Position numbers and translations under genes: made by a program. A stretch of DNA of 7,232 bases from an uncultured Clostridia bacterium. GTDB lineage: Bacteria; Bacillota; Clostridia; Christensenellales; CAG-917. The stretch spans positions 1-7,232 of the forward strand of contig CAMGKS010000055.1 in NCBI GenBank assembly GCA_946056785.1, given 5' to 3'. The notes under the pieces are model-generated. The model worked only from the letters and a program-made list of their open reading frames with translations, was not told where the DNA came from and made no database searches. Shown in pieces: positions 1-6,700 of this stretch (positions are counted from its first letter, which is position 1; each line of letters opens with the position of its first letter).

Positions 1-1
1 T

Positions 2-90
2 TTAATTATGTCGGTTAAAGATTTAACGTTTTTGACGTTTATATCCTTATTCCAGCCCGACGAAATATTCGACGGAATTTTGTTTTACTA
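2..90 (+). CDS. Possible 3' end of a convergent gene, product unknown (partial)
   Basis: A plus-strand frame is open from the window edge and ends at TAA 88-90, giving about 29 residues ending PDEIFDGILFY. Base composition supports it: bases 1-90 are clearly less AT-rich than 91-265, and the change falls at this stop codon. If real, it is the C-terminal tail of a gene that converges on the truB operon. I do not recognise the residues and assign no function. An in-frame ATG lies at 8-10, but most of the gene would be outside the window. A minus-strand frame over the same bases is also open, but it has no start codon. Confidence is low because the stretch is short. Confidence 0.3.
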
Positions 91-265
91 AAATTATTTA
101 TATTAAAATGATTGCGTTTTAATATAAACAAAACAAGCTTTTTGACTTATTTTAAAATTAATTTTACTATGCTCACAAGAATTTAACAGTTTTGAGCTGT
201 AAAGTATTATACAAAACCGTCATTTTTATAATTCTTTGCGCTTTAAACATTTATATGATTTAAAA
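91..265. other. AT-rich intergenic region after truB
   Basis: This gap lies between the truB stop and the possible convergent gene end at 90. It is strikingly AT-rich and has no credible gene on either strand. It contains a perfect 12-bp inverted repeat (97-108 with 117-128), a 14-bp A/T palindrome (153-166), a small acag/ctgt hairpin (186-200), and a weak hairpin directly after truB (242-264, stem tttaaa-cat with atg-tttaaa and one bulged base). None has a GC-rich stem followed by a T run, so no classical intrinsic terminator can be called. A TATAAT hexamer occurs on the minus strand near 206-211, without a convincing -35 box or a gene start downstream. Confidence 0.6.
97..128. repeat. Perfect 12-bp inverted repeat, possible terminator
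   Basis: Arms tttatattaaaa (97-108) and ttttaatataaa (117-128) are exact reverse complements around an 8-base centre. In plus-strand RNA two more pairs can form (U109-G116 and G110-C115), leaving the tetraloop AUUG, a 14-bp stem in all. It starts 7 nt after the possible plus-strand stop at 90, a position that suits a transcript end. The stem is almost all A/T and no T run follows directly (a short one lies at 139-143), so termination is an inference. A chance repeat in very AT-rich DNA is the alternative. Confidence 0.35.
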
Positions 266-1138
266 TTAAATAAGTCTTGTTTTAATTTTTAAATATCCGT
301 TTATATTTTCAGCAATAGCGACGTTAACGTTATTTATTGTCAAAACAAAGTCATCGTTCGGCAAATCTTTGATTGCTACTTTTACGCCGTTAAGCACCTT
401 GTCTTCCGATTTTTTGTCTTTTAAATCATAGTGTGGATAATCTTTAAGCACTATTTCGTTTGATTGAACATATTTTTGCGGAGAAACGAGAAATTCATCT
501 AACGTCACGCAATTTGAAAGTTTTACCGTTCCGCTCGTTTCTCTTATTATGTATTTCATATATCCTAACGTGCCTAAAACGTTTGCTAAATCACGAGCCA
601 CGCTTCTTATATACGTACCGCTTGAACATGTTATCAAAAACTCATACTCACGGTCATTTATTTTTTCAGTCAGTTTTATATCGTAGATTTCAATCGGTCT
701 GGGAGCTAAATCAACCTCTTTACCTTGTCTGGCAAGTTTATATGCTTTAACTCCGCCAACGGATAAAGCGCTGTATTTAGGCGGCATCTGCATTTGTTTG
801 CCAATCATTTTTCCCAAAGCGTTTTTAATTTCTGCTTCGTCGGGAAAAAAATTGCATTCGTTTGTAATTTTTCCCGATGCGTCCAAAGTATCGGTTTCAG
901 CTCCAAATACAAACGCTGCACGATAGACTTTCTTTTTGTTTAACGTATAATCGAACAGTCTTGTTGAGGCGCCGATCCCTATAACAAGCACTCCCATACC
1001 TTCAGGGTCCAACGTCCCGAAATGGCCGGCTTTTTGTTTTTCGCCACATGCTTTAGTTAATGCGTTACGTACTTTAACCACAACGTCGCTCGAGGTCATG
1101 CCGCTTTTTTTGTTTATACAAACCACTCCGTTCATCAT
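266..1138 (-). CDS. truB: tRNA pseudouridine(55) synthase TruB
   Basis: This enzyme converts uridine 55 in the T-loop of tRNAs to pseudouridine in the cytoplasm. The 290 residues have the TruB layout. The N-terminus reads MNGVVCINKKSGMTSSDVV. The catalytic motif GTLDP is at 41-45, with the nucleophile Asp44. PPKYSA (119-124) and the K-AYKLAR stretch (131-137) follow, then the GTYIRSVARDL motif (174-184). The last 60 residues form a small C-terminal domain. After GTLDP the usual Leu-Ala/Thr-(S/T)-GVLP is replaced by EGMGVLV, a variant that keeps the catalytic Asp. The gene overlaps nrnA: ATG 1138-1136 and the nrnA TGA share ATGA. A second ATG immediately follows (1135-1133), and TruB proteins often begin MNG, so the true protein may be 289 aa. 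No strong ribosome-binding site precedes it, which suggests translational coupling. It is the last gene of the operon in this window; ribF is not adjacent. Confidence 0.96.
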   Translation of the reverse strand: MMNGVVCINKKSGMTSSDVVVKVRNALTKACGEKQKAGHFGTLDPEGMGVLVIGIGASTRLFDYTLNKKKVYRAAFVFGAETDTLDASGKITNECNFFPDEAEIKNALGKMIGKQMQMPPKYSALSVGGVKAYKLARQGKEVDLAPRPIEIYDIKLTEKINDREYEFLITCSSGTYIRSVARDLANVLGTLGYMKYIIRETSGTVKLSNCVTLDEFLVSPQKYVQSNEIVLKDYPHYDLKDKKSEDKVLNGVKVAIKDLPNDDFVLTINNVNVAIAENINGYLKIKTRLI

Positions 1139-2097
1139 ATCAATCGGTCTTTTGCCGCCTTTAAAAGTTTGTCACAGACGTCTTCGATGTGTCCGTTAAG
1201 TCTACACCCGGCTGCTCTCACGTGTCCACCGCCTCCAAATATTGATGCACATTCGTTTGCATCGATATATTTTTTTGTGCGTATGGAAATTTTGTAGCTA
1301 TATTTATTTACTTCGCTTACTGCAAATGCAATTTCAACGTCTTTAACGTTTATTAACGAAGAGATAATTCCGCCGGTATCGGACAAAACCGTATTTGTTG
1401 CTTCAAAATCTTCTTTCGTCATTCTGACGATAGCAATTTGTCCATCCTCATAAAATTTTGATTTTCCTAGCACGCGGTTTGACAAGTCGAATACGTTTCT
1501 TCTTTTACTACGAAAAACGTTGTAAATTGTTTCGTCGACGTCGAATTTGTATCCGTACATTTCAGCCGCAATTTCATGCGTTTCTTTTGACACGCTTGAA
1601 TATTGAAAACAACCATTGTCGGCAATCATACCGGCAAAAAGCAATTGTACAACTTTGTTATCGAGAAGATTCATGTATTTTAAAAATTTAAAAATTATTT
1701 CGCTGCACGATGAGCTGTTTTCGTCGAGTATTGAGAGTGAAGAATATTGAACGTGACTTTTATGATGGTCAATAGCTGCACTGTCTTTTGCTAAAAGAAA
1801 CGTATTGCTGCAATTTCCTATCCTTTGAATATCGCTTGAATCTATTCCTATCGCTAAGTCGTAAATTTTACCATCACTTTTAAACAACGTTTCATCTGCA
1901 ATTAAGAAATTTAAATTTTCTAATTTTTCATCGTCGCAAAAAACCTTTACGTTTTTTTTCAACTTTTCAATTGCTTTTTTCATTGCAAAAGCCGAACAAA
2001 TTGTATCCGGGTCCGGACTTATATGGCAAAAAAGAGCAATATCCGTTGCTCTTTTTATTTTTTTTTCAAGTACGTCAAAATCAGTTGTCTTTATCAT
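1135..2097 (-). CDS. nrnA: DHH/DHHA1 phosphoesterase, NrnA-like oligoribonuclease / pAp phosphatase
   Basis: NrnA-family enzymes degrade 2-5 nt RNA fragments to mononucleotides and dephosphorylate pAp to AMP, using a two-metal (usually manganese) site. At 320 aa the length is normal. Motif I is HISPDPDTICS at 25-35, with His25, Asp29 and Asp31. Motif II is GIDSSD (Asp86). Motif III is the name-giving DHH (110-112). Motif IV is the MIADNGCFQYSS stretch (Asp160). The DHHA1 substrate-binding domain ends with FGGGGHVRAAGC (287-298). All expected metal ligands are present. Motif I departs from the common PDGDAIGS form. The start ATG (2097-2095) lies 17 nt inside rbfA, with a GGAG box 7 nt upstream. 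An A9 run covers codons 11-13. The position between rbfA and truB is typical of clostridial operons. The activity split between nanoRNA and pAp is assigned from the family, not seen in the sequence. Confidence 0.9.
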   Translation of the reverse strand: MIKTTDFDVLEKKIKRATDIALFCHISPDPDTICSAFAMKKAIEKLKKNVKVFCDDEKLENLNFLIADETLFKSDGKIYDLAIGIDSSDIQRIGNCSNTFLLAKDSAAIDHHKSHVQYSSLSILDENSSSCSEIIFKFLKYMNLLDNKVVQLLFAGMIADNGCFQYSSVSKETHEIAAEMYGYKFDVDETIYNVFRSKRRNVFDLSNRVLGKSKFYEDGQIAIVRMTKEDFEATNTVLSDTGGIISSLINVKDVEIAFAVSEVNKYSYKISIRTKKYIDANECASIFGGGGHVRAAGCRLNGHIEDVCDKLLKAAKDRLI

Positions 2098-2470
2098 TAT
2101 CTTTCTCCGAATCGACTGAAACCGTTTGAACGTTCAAATCTTTCAATATTTTGTCTATCTTCATTCCGTATTGAATCGAGTCGTCGACAACAAAATGAAG
2201 CTCCGGCAAAAGCCTTAACTGAACACGGTTTTTAAGTTGATTTCTTATGAAACCGTTTGCCTTAGAAATAATTTCTAAAGATTCTTTTTGTTTATCTTTG
2301 TCATCGGTATAGAAACTCAAATAGACTTTTGCATATTTAAGATCGGGAGTCGTTTTAACTCTCGTGATAGAAATCATACCGACGGAAATTCTAGGGTCTT
2401 TAAGTTCATAATCGATAACGTACGATATCTGTTTTAATAATTCGCTGTTTACTCTTTCAATTCTACCCAT
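2081..2470 (-). CDS. rbfA: 30S ribosome-binding factor RbfA
   Basis: RbfA is a small KH-fold protein that binds the immature 30S subunit near the 5' end of 16S rRNA (helix 1 and decoding region) and helps late maturation and cold adaptation. The 129 residues match the family: an N-terminal R-ERVNSELLKQIS helix, KDPRI (24-28), the DLKYAKVYLS strand (43-52), KANGFIR (70-76) with the AxG turn that replaces the KH GxxG, and LPELHFVVDDSIQYG (88-102). The last 20 or so residues are a charged Asp/Lys-rich tail, which varies within the family. The ATG shares one base with the infB stop (TAATG), and only a weak AGG lies upstream, so translation is probably coupled to infB. The 3' end overlaps nrnA by 17 nt. 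No ylxP gene separates it from infB, unlike in Bacillus subtilis. Confidence 0.97.
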   Translation of the reverse strand: MGRIERVNSELLKQISYVIDYELKDPRISVGMISITRVKTTPDLKYAKVYLSFYTDDKDKQKESLEIISKANGFIRNQLKNRVQLRLLPELHFVVDDSIQYGMKIDKILKDLNVQTVSVDSEKDNDKDN

Positions 2471-5079
2471 TATTTAACCTGTTCCATTTTAAAGGCTTCT
2501 ACAATATCGCCGATTTTAATATCGTTGAAGTTATCTATCAACATACCGCAATCATAGTCTTTGTTAACTTCTTTAACGTCGTCTTTTTCATGTTTAAGCG
2601 AAGCGATTGTGCTTTCGACAACTATGGTGCCGTCTCTAACGACGCGAATTTTCGCATTTCTTAAAATCTTACCGTCAAGCACATGGCAACCTGCAATAGT
2701 TCCGATTCTTGACACTTTAAAGAGTTCCCTTACTTCCGCACTGCCAAGAACGACTTCTTTGAATACAGGATCAAGCAAACCTTTCATAGCTTTTTCGATA
2801 TCGTTTATTGCGTCATAAATTATGCGATAGCATCTGATATCGATGTGTTCTTTTTCCGCCAAAGTTTTTGAATTTGCGTCAGGTCTTACGTTAAATCCGA
2901 TTATAATTGCTCCCGTCGTATCCGCAAGCATAACGTCAGATTCTTTAATACCACCTACGCCGCCGTGAATAACTTTAATTTCGACTTCCGCATTGTCAGG
3001 AGAATCGTTAAGTTTTAAAATAGATTGTTTTAACGCTTCGAGTGAGCCTTGAACGTCGGCTTTTATGATAATAGGAAGTTCTTTAAAGCCTTTTTTCATA
3101 AAGTCGTCAAGCGACAATCTCTTTTTAGAATTGTCTTCGACAACTGCGTGGATAGCTTTTCTTTCTTCGGCTAATTGACGTGCAAATCTTTCATCGTCAA
3201 CGACGTTAAGCACGTCGCCGGCGTTAGGAACTTCATCAAAACCGGTAACAGATACAGGAGTTGACGGTCCTGCGGCTTTAATAGCTCTGCCGCTATCGTC
3301 AATCATTGCCCTGATTTTGCCTATGACAGTGCCAACGACAACGACGTCGCCGACTTTAAGCGTACCTTTTTCAACCAAAACGGTAGCGACAGGACCTTTT
3401 CCTTTGTCGAGACGAGCTTCAATGATAGTTCCTTTTGCTTTTCTGTCGGGATTTGCTTTTAATTCCTGCATTTCCGCAACAAGCAAGATAGTTTCAAGTA
3501 AGTTTTCAATACCTTCCCCCGTCTTTGCGGAAACGTTACATACAGGAGTCGTACCGCCCCATGCCTCAGCCAGAATATCATAATTTGTAAGTTGTTGCAA
3601 AATTTTATCCGGTTCAGCCGTCGGCTTATCAATTTTGTTAACCGCGACAATCATTTGCACCCCGGCAGATTTAGAATGGTCGATTGCTTCTACCGTTTGC
3701 GGCATAATTCCGTCGTCGGCCGCAACAACCAAAACAGCGATATCGGTAACCTGAGCGCCTCTTGCACGCATAGCGGTAAAGGCTTCGTGTCCCGGAGTAT
3801 CGATAAACGTAATCTGTTGACCTTTAACTTTTATTGTGTATGCACCGATATGTTGAGTGATGCCACCTGCTTCGCCGCTGACGACTTTTGTTTTTCTTAT
3901 ATAGTCCAAAAGCGACGTTTTGCCATGGTCAACGTGTCCCATAATGGTTACGATAGGCGGTCTCGGTTTAAGAGTTTCAGGTCCGTCCGCCGAATCGATA
4001 TTTTGCTCGTTTATCGTATCTTCAAGAGTTTTATCGAGCTTCAATTCAAGTTCAACGCCGAGTTCGCTGGCAACTAAAGAAGCGGTGTCAAAATCAATAT
4101 TTTCATTTATCGTTTTAATTATACCTAAAACAAAAAGTTGTTTGATGATTTCCGTTCCCGTTTTGCCGATTTTTTCAGAGAGGAGTTTAATAGAAAACAC
4201 TTCGCTGTTTACGACGGCGTGGTCAATTTTTATTGCTTGCGATTTCGGAGCGTCGGCTTTTTTGGTTTTTTGCGACCTTATGCGGGTATCCATTTCATAG
4301 TCCTGGATATCGTTAATTGTAGCTCCGCGTTTAAAGTCCTGACGTTGTTCGCTGTTTAATCCTTTTTTCTTTGAAAGTTCATATTTTGAGACGGCTTTTT
4401 TATCGTCAGTGAAATTGGTAGTTTTTCTCTTTTGTTGAGGTTTCGTATTCGTTGGAATAACGGCAGGAGCAACGTATCCGCCCATATTAGGCCTTGTTCC
4501 ACCGGTTTGTGGTCTTCCGCTATTTTGATTGTACGAACCTCTTTGCCCTTGAGAGTTATTTTGATTTTTAAAACCAAACTGTTTTTGTTGGTTATTATCG
4601 AACACTCTGGTTTGAACGTTTTTCTTTTCCTGCGGCTTTGGTTTTTCAGGCGGGATATAAATACGTCTCGGTTCGTTGAAAACAGGTTTTTCACGCTCCG
4701 GTTCGATTGCAAACGTTCTGCGAGGAACTCCATTGAGCGTTTTTGTATTACCGTTAGCGGACGCAGGTTTTTCTTCTTTCACACTGTTTTCGGTTTTAAT
4801 TTCAGACTTTGTTTCTTTTTGTTTCGAAACAACGGTTTCTTCCTTTTTGTCGGCTGCCGTCTTTGGTTTTTCCTCTTGTTTATCAACCGCTTTAACAGGT
4901 TGTTCGACTTTAACGTTAAAACTCTCCTTTTTTCTATTGACGGCATCAAGCAAATTCCGTGCTTTAATTTTTAAACCTGAAACTTCGGAAATCAAATTCG
5001 GAACTATACTGTCTTTAAATTTATCAAGTCCGTTTTTAATTTCCGTTTTGTCCGTTCTGTTTTCAGCTGTTTCGCTCAT
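2470..5079 (-). CDS. infB: Translation initiation factor IF2
   Basis: IF2 is the GTPase that delivers fMet-tRNA to the 30S subunit and promotes 50S joining. From ATG 5079 the protein is 869 aa, longer than the roughly 716 aa of B. subtilis IF2 because of its N-terminus. Residues 1-230 are a charged Lys/Glu-rich region with an Asn/Gln/Gly-rich part (about 160-200). An IF2_N domain spans about 285-348. The G domain carries G1 GHVDHGKT (381-388), G2 GITQ (406-409), G3 DTPGHE (427-432), G4 NKID (481-484) and G5 SAK (517-519). Domain II, the IF2-specific domain III (PIIIKADVQGSLEAL, about 669-683) and the C-terminal tRNA-binding barrel (GSAEVRELFKVSRIGTIAGC, about 779-798) follow. A GTG at 5085-5083 would add two residues, but it lies inside the AGAGG ribosome-binding site, so the ATG is preferred. 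The gene starts 9 nt after ylxQ and its stop shares a base with the rbfA start. Confidence 0.98.
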   Translation of the reverse strand: MSETAENRTDKTEIKNGLDKFKDSIVPNLISEVSGLKIKARNLLDAVNRKKESFNVKVEQPVKAVDKQEEKPKTAADKKEETVVSKQKETKSEIKTENSVKEEKPASANGNTKTLNGVPRRTFAIEPEREKPVFNEPRRIYIPPEKPKPQEKKNVQTRVFDNNQQKQFGFKNQNNSQGQRGSYNQNSGRPQTGGTRPNMGGYVAPAVIPTNTKPQQKRKTTNFTDDKKAVSKYELSKKKGLNSEQRQDFKRGATINDIQDYEMDTRIRSQKTKKADAPKSQAIKIDHAVVNSEVFSIKLLSEKIGKTGTEIIKQLFVLGIIKTINENIDFDTASLVASELGVELELKLDKTLEDTINEQNIDSADGPETLKPRPPIVTIMGHVDHGKTSLLDYIRKTKVVSGEAGGITQHIGAYTIKVKGQQITFIDTPGHEAFTAMRARGAQVTDIAVLVVAADDGIMPQTVEAIDHSKSAGVQMIVAVNKIDKPTAEPDKILQQLTNYDILAEAWGGTTPVCNVSAKTGEGIENLLETILLVAEMQELKANPDRKAKGTIIEARLDKGKGPVATVLVEKGTLKVGDVVVVGTVIGKIRAMIDDSGRAIKAAGPSTPVSVTGFDEVPNAGDVLNVVDDERFARQLAEERKAIHAVVEDNSKKRLSLDDFMKKGFKELPIIIKADVQGSLEALKQSILKLNDSPDNAEVEIKVIHGGVGGIKESDVMLADTTGAIIIGFNVRPDANSKTLAEKEHIDIRCYRIIYDAINDIEKAMKGLLDPVFKEVVLGSAEVRELFKVSRIGTIAGCHVLDGKILRNAKIRVVRDGTIVVESTIASLKHEKDDVKEVNKDYDCGMLIDNFNDIKIGDIVEAFKMEQVK

Positions 5080-5082
5080 ATA

Positions 5083-5089
5083 CACCTCT
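5083..5089 (-). promoter_or_regulatory. Ribosome-binding site of infB
   Basis: On the minus strand AGAGGTG lies just before ATG 5079, with GAGG 5 nt from it. It begins within the TAA stop of ylxQ. Its position favours the ATG over the GTG at 5085-5083, which overlaps the site itself. Confidence 0.7.
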
Positions 5090-5376
5090 TATTTTTGTGA
5101 AAATTCATTTATAATTGCATTTGCCAGATTTTCATCTGAAACCGCAATGACTTTGCAACCTTCCCTGTTCGTCAATTCCGCAACGTTTTCGGCAAAAATA
5201 ACTTTACCGCCACGAGCGAATTTAACGATTTCGTTTTTAGTACGTTCAGACGCACTTTCGCAAACCAATATTAAAGGAAAATGCCTGAATTTTTTTGTTA
5301 TAGCGTCAAAACCGATAACCACCTTACCGGCTTTTTGTGCAAAGCCTAAATAACTAATTATTTTTTGCTTGTTCAT
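5089..5376 (-). CDS. ylxQ: YlxQ-type L7Ae-family RNA-binding protein
   Basis: This is a small ribosomal-protein-L7Ae/L30e-fold protein. Relatives bind kink-turn RNA; the physiological target of bacterial YlxQ is not well settled. From ATG 5376 the protein has 95 residues, close to the 100 of B. subtilis YlxQ. The family signature near the N-terminus, LGFAQKAGKVVIGFDA (10-25), is followed by LILVCESASERTKNEI (35-50) and the KVIAVSDENLANAI stretch (75-88). A longer frame begins at GTG 5415 and adds 13 residues, but these do not match the family, so the ATG is preferred. No clear ribosome-binding site precedes it. It overlaps the end of rnpM by 23 nt, which fits translation coupled to rnpM. infB follows after 9 nt, the usual arrangement in Bacillota. 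Confidence 0.88.
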   Translation of the reverse strand: MNKQKIISYLGFAQKAGKVVIGFDAITKKFRHFPLILVCESASERTKNEIVKFARGGKVIFAENVAELTNREGCKVIAVSDENLANAIINEFSQK

Positions 5377-5614
5377 AATTTTTAAGCATTTCGTAAACGT
5401 CGTCATTGACGTCACATTTAAGCGCTTTATCCAAAAGTTTTTTATCTATTACTTTTGACAAACAGTTTTTGCAAACGTAAATGCTTTTACCATTGCTGTT
5501 GCCTTTAAAATTTACTTTAAATTCGTTTTCGACTTTGGATATTTTTATCAATTCGCTTTTATCCAGACGAACACGGCAACACATACACATTCTGACGTTT
5601 TTTTCTCTTGTCAT
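5354..5614 (-). CDS. rnpM: YlxR/RnpM family RNA-binding protein (RNase P modulator)
   Basis: YlxR-family proteins (DUF448) are small basic RNA-binding proteins. The B. subtilis member, RnpM, binds the RNase P RNA and modulates its activity. The 86 residues begin with a short basic lead and the hallmark R-MC-MCCR (8-14). ELIKISK (21-27) and a strand reading KVNFKG (33-38) follow. NGKSIYVCKNC (41-51) matches the usual NGRGAYVC region. A helical Lys-rich tail ends the protein. Cysteines at 10, 13, 48 and 51 form two CxxC pairs that could bind a metal. The usual GRGAY is changed to GKSIY. ATG 5614 lies 8 nt after the nusA stop. The nearest strong ribosome-binding site, GAGGAG inside the nusA end, is 14 nt away, longer than usual, so coupling to nusA is likely. 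Family assignment is firm; the RNase P role is by homology. Confidence 0.92.
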   Translation of the reverse strand: MTREKNVRMCMCCRVRLDKSELIKISKVENEFKVNFKGNSNGKSIYVCKNCLSKVIDKKLLDKALKCDVNDDVYEMLKNYEQAKNN

Positions 5615-5622
5615 CGTTATGC

Positions 5623-6690
5623 TTAATTCTCCTCGGTAATTCCAAGACTCGATTGCGGTTTAACGTCGATTTTCCAACCTGTTAATTTTGCTGCGAGCCT
5701 TGCATTCTGACCGTTTTTACCGATAGCAAGACTGAGTTTATCGTCAGGAACTATAACGGTTGCGGTTTTATTGTCCTCAACGCAACGGACCATAAGCACC
5801 TGAGCCGGAGAAAGAGCTCTTGCAATATATTCAAGCGGATCTTCGCACCAAAGAATTACGTCAACTTTTTCTCCGCCCAATTCGCCGACAATTTCATTTA
5901 CTCTTACGCCTTTATTTCCTATACATGCGCCCGTAGCGTCAATGTTCGGATCTTCGGAATAGACGGCAATTTTTGTTCTGAAACCTGCTTCACGAACTAT
6001 GGACTTAATTTGTATAAGTCCGGCTTTAATTTCAGGAACTTCGTTTTCAAACAAACGTCTGACAAGACCTGCAGACGCTCTCGAAACGACAACCTGAGCG
6101 CCTTTCGAAGACGTCCTTATCTTTTTAAGAAATACCTTTATAGTGTCGTTTACTTCATATTTTTCGCCCGGAATTTGATCTTGAAGCATCAAAACGCCTT
6201 CCATTTGATTTGAAGATATTTCAACGTAAACGGTACCCTGTTCAATTCTTCTGATAACGGCAGAAACGATTTCTCCTTGATGGTCGTTCATTTCGTTTAC
6301 TACCATATCCTTTTTTATATCGTTAAGGCGTTGAAGAATAACCTGTTTTGCGGTTTGTGCCGCAATTCTGGAAAATTCTTCCGGCGGAATTTCTTCGATG
6401 ACCGTATCACCTACGTTATAAGTTGATTTAATTTCACGAGCTTCTTCAAGCGTGATTTCCTTATCATAATCCTCTACGACATCATCGTTTTCGACAACGG
6501 TTCTATATGAATATACTTTAATCGATTGTTTGTTCTCATCGATATTGACAGAAATGTTTCTGGTTTCGCCATATTCCTTTTTAAAAGCCGAAATCATACC
6601 GGCTTCGAGCGATTCAATGAGTGATTCTTTTGAAATTCTTCTTTCTTTTTCGAAAGCGTCAAGTGCCGCAAAGAATTCTTTGTTGACCAT
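5623..6690 (-). CDS. nusA: Transcription termination/antitermination factor NusA
   Basis: NusA binds RNA polymerase and nascent RNA and affects pausing, intrinsic termination and rRNA antitermination. From ATG 6690 it is 355 aa, close to the 371 of B. subtilis, and lacks the C-terminal acidic repeats of the E. coli protein. The RNA-polymerase-binding N-terminal domain spans 1-130 (NKEFFAALDAFEKERRISKE at 3-22). The S1 domain spans about 137-205 (GEIVSAVIRRIEQGTVYVE). KH1 contains GACIGNKGVRVNEIVGELGG (254-273). KH2 contains AIGKNGQNARLAAKLTGW (322-339). An earlier ATG at 6714 would add 8 residues and overlap rimP, but AGGAGG sits 4 nt before the 6690 ATG and the protein then starts like the family. 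The gene lies 8 nt after rimP, the near-universal rimP-nusA pairing, and 8 nt before rnpM. Confidence 0.97.
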   Translation of the reverse strand: MVNKEFFAALDAFEKERRISKESLIESLEAGMISAFKKEYGETRNISVNIDENKQSIKVYSYRTVVENDDVVEDYDKEITLEEAREIKSTYNVGDTVIEEIPPEEFSRIAAQTAKQVILQRLNDIKKDMVVNEMNDHQGEIVSAVIRRIEQGTVYVEISSNQMEGVLMLQDQIPGEKYEVNDTIKVFLKKIRTSSKGAQVVVSRASAGLVRRLFENEVPEIKAGLIQIKSIVREAGFRTKIAVYSEDPNIDATGACIGNKGVRVNEIVGELGGEKVDVILWCEDPLEYIARALSPAQVLMVRCVEDNKTATVIVPDDKLSLAIGKNGQNARLAAKLTGWKIDVKPQSSLGITEEN

Positions 6691-6694
6691 ATTT

Positions 6695-6700
6695 CCTCCT
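6695..6700 (-). promoter_or_regulatory. Ribosome-binding site of nusA
   Basis: A perfect AGGAGG on the minus strand lies 4 nt before ATG 6690-6688 and overlaps the TAG stop of rimP. It decides the nusA start against the upstream in-frame ATG at 6714, which would lie inside rimP. Confidence 0.8.

Noticed and set aside
1..84. Minus-strand open frame over the left edge, reading about 28 residues (IPSNISSGWNKDINV...)
   Set aside because: It follows a TAA and contains no ATG, GTG or TTG start before the edge, and I recognise no family. I considered it as the start of ribF, but it does not resemble the RibF N-terminus.
153..166. 14-bp palindrome taaaattaatttta as an operator
   Set aside because: It consists only of A and T in a very AT-rich gap, and no promoter or regulator gene is nearby.
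206..211. TATAAT hexamer on the minus strand after truB as a promoter
   Set aside because: There is no reasonable -35 box 16-18 nt upstream and no start codon follows before the window edge. The region is so AT-rich that chance matches are expected.
4432..5353. Long plus-strand open frames opposite infB and ylxQ (up to 225 codons)
   Set aside because: They lie antisense to well-supported genes, are rich in Phe/Ser/Leu as expected from the reverse of Lys/Glu-rich coding sequence, and show no recognisable domain.
5377..5415. Upstream ylxQ start at GTG 5415 (adds 13 residues)
   Set aside because: The extra residues do not match the L7Ae-type family start, the codon is GTG within rnpM, and no ribosome-binding site precedes it.
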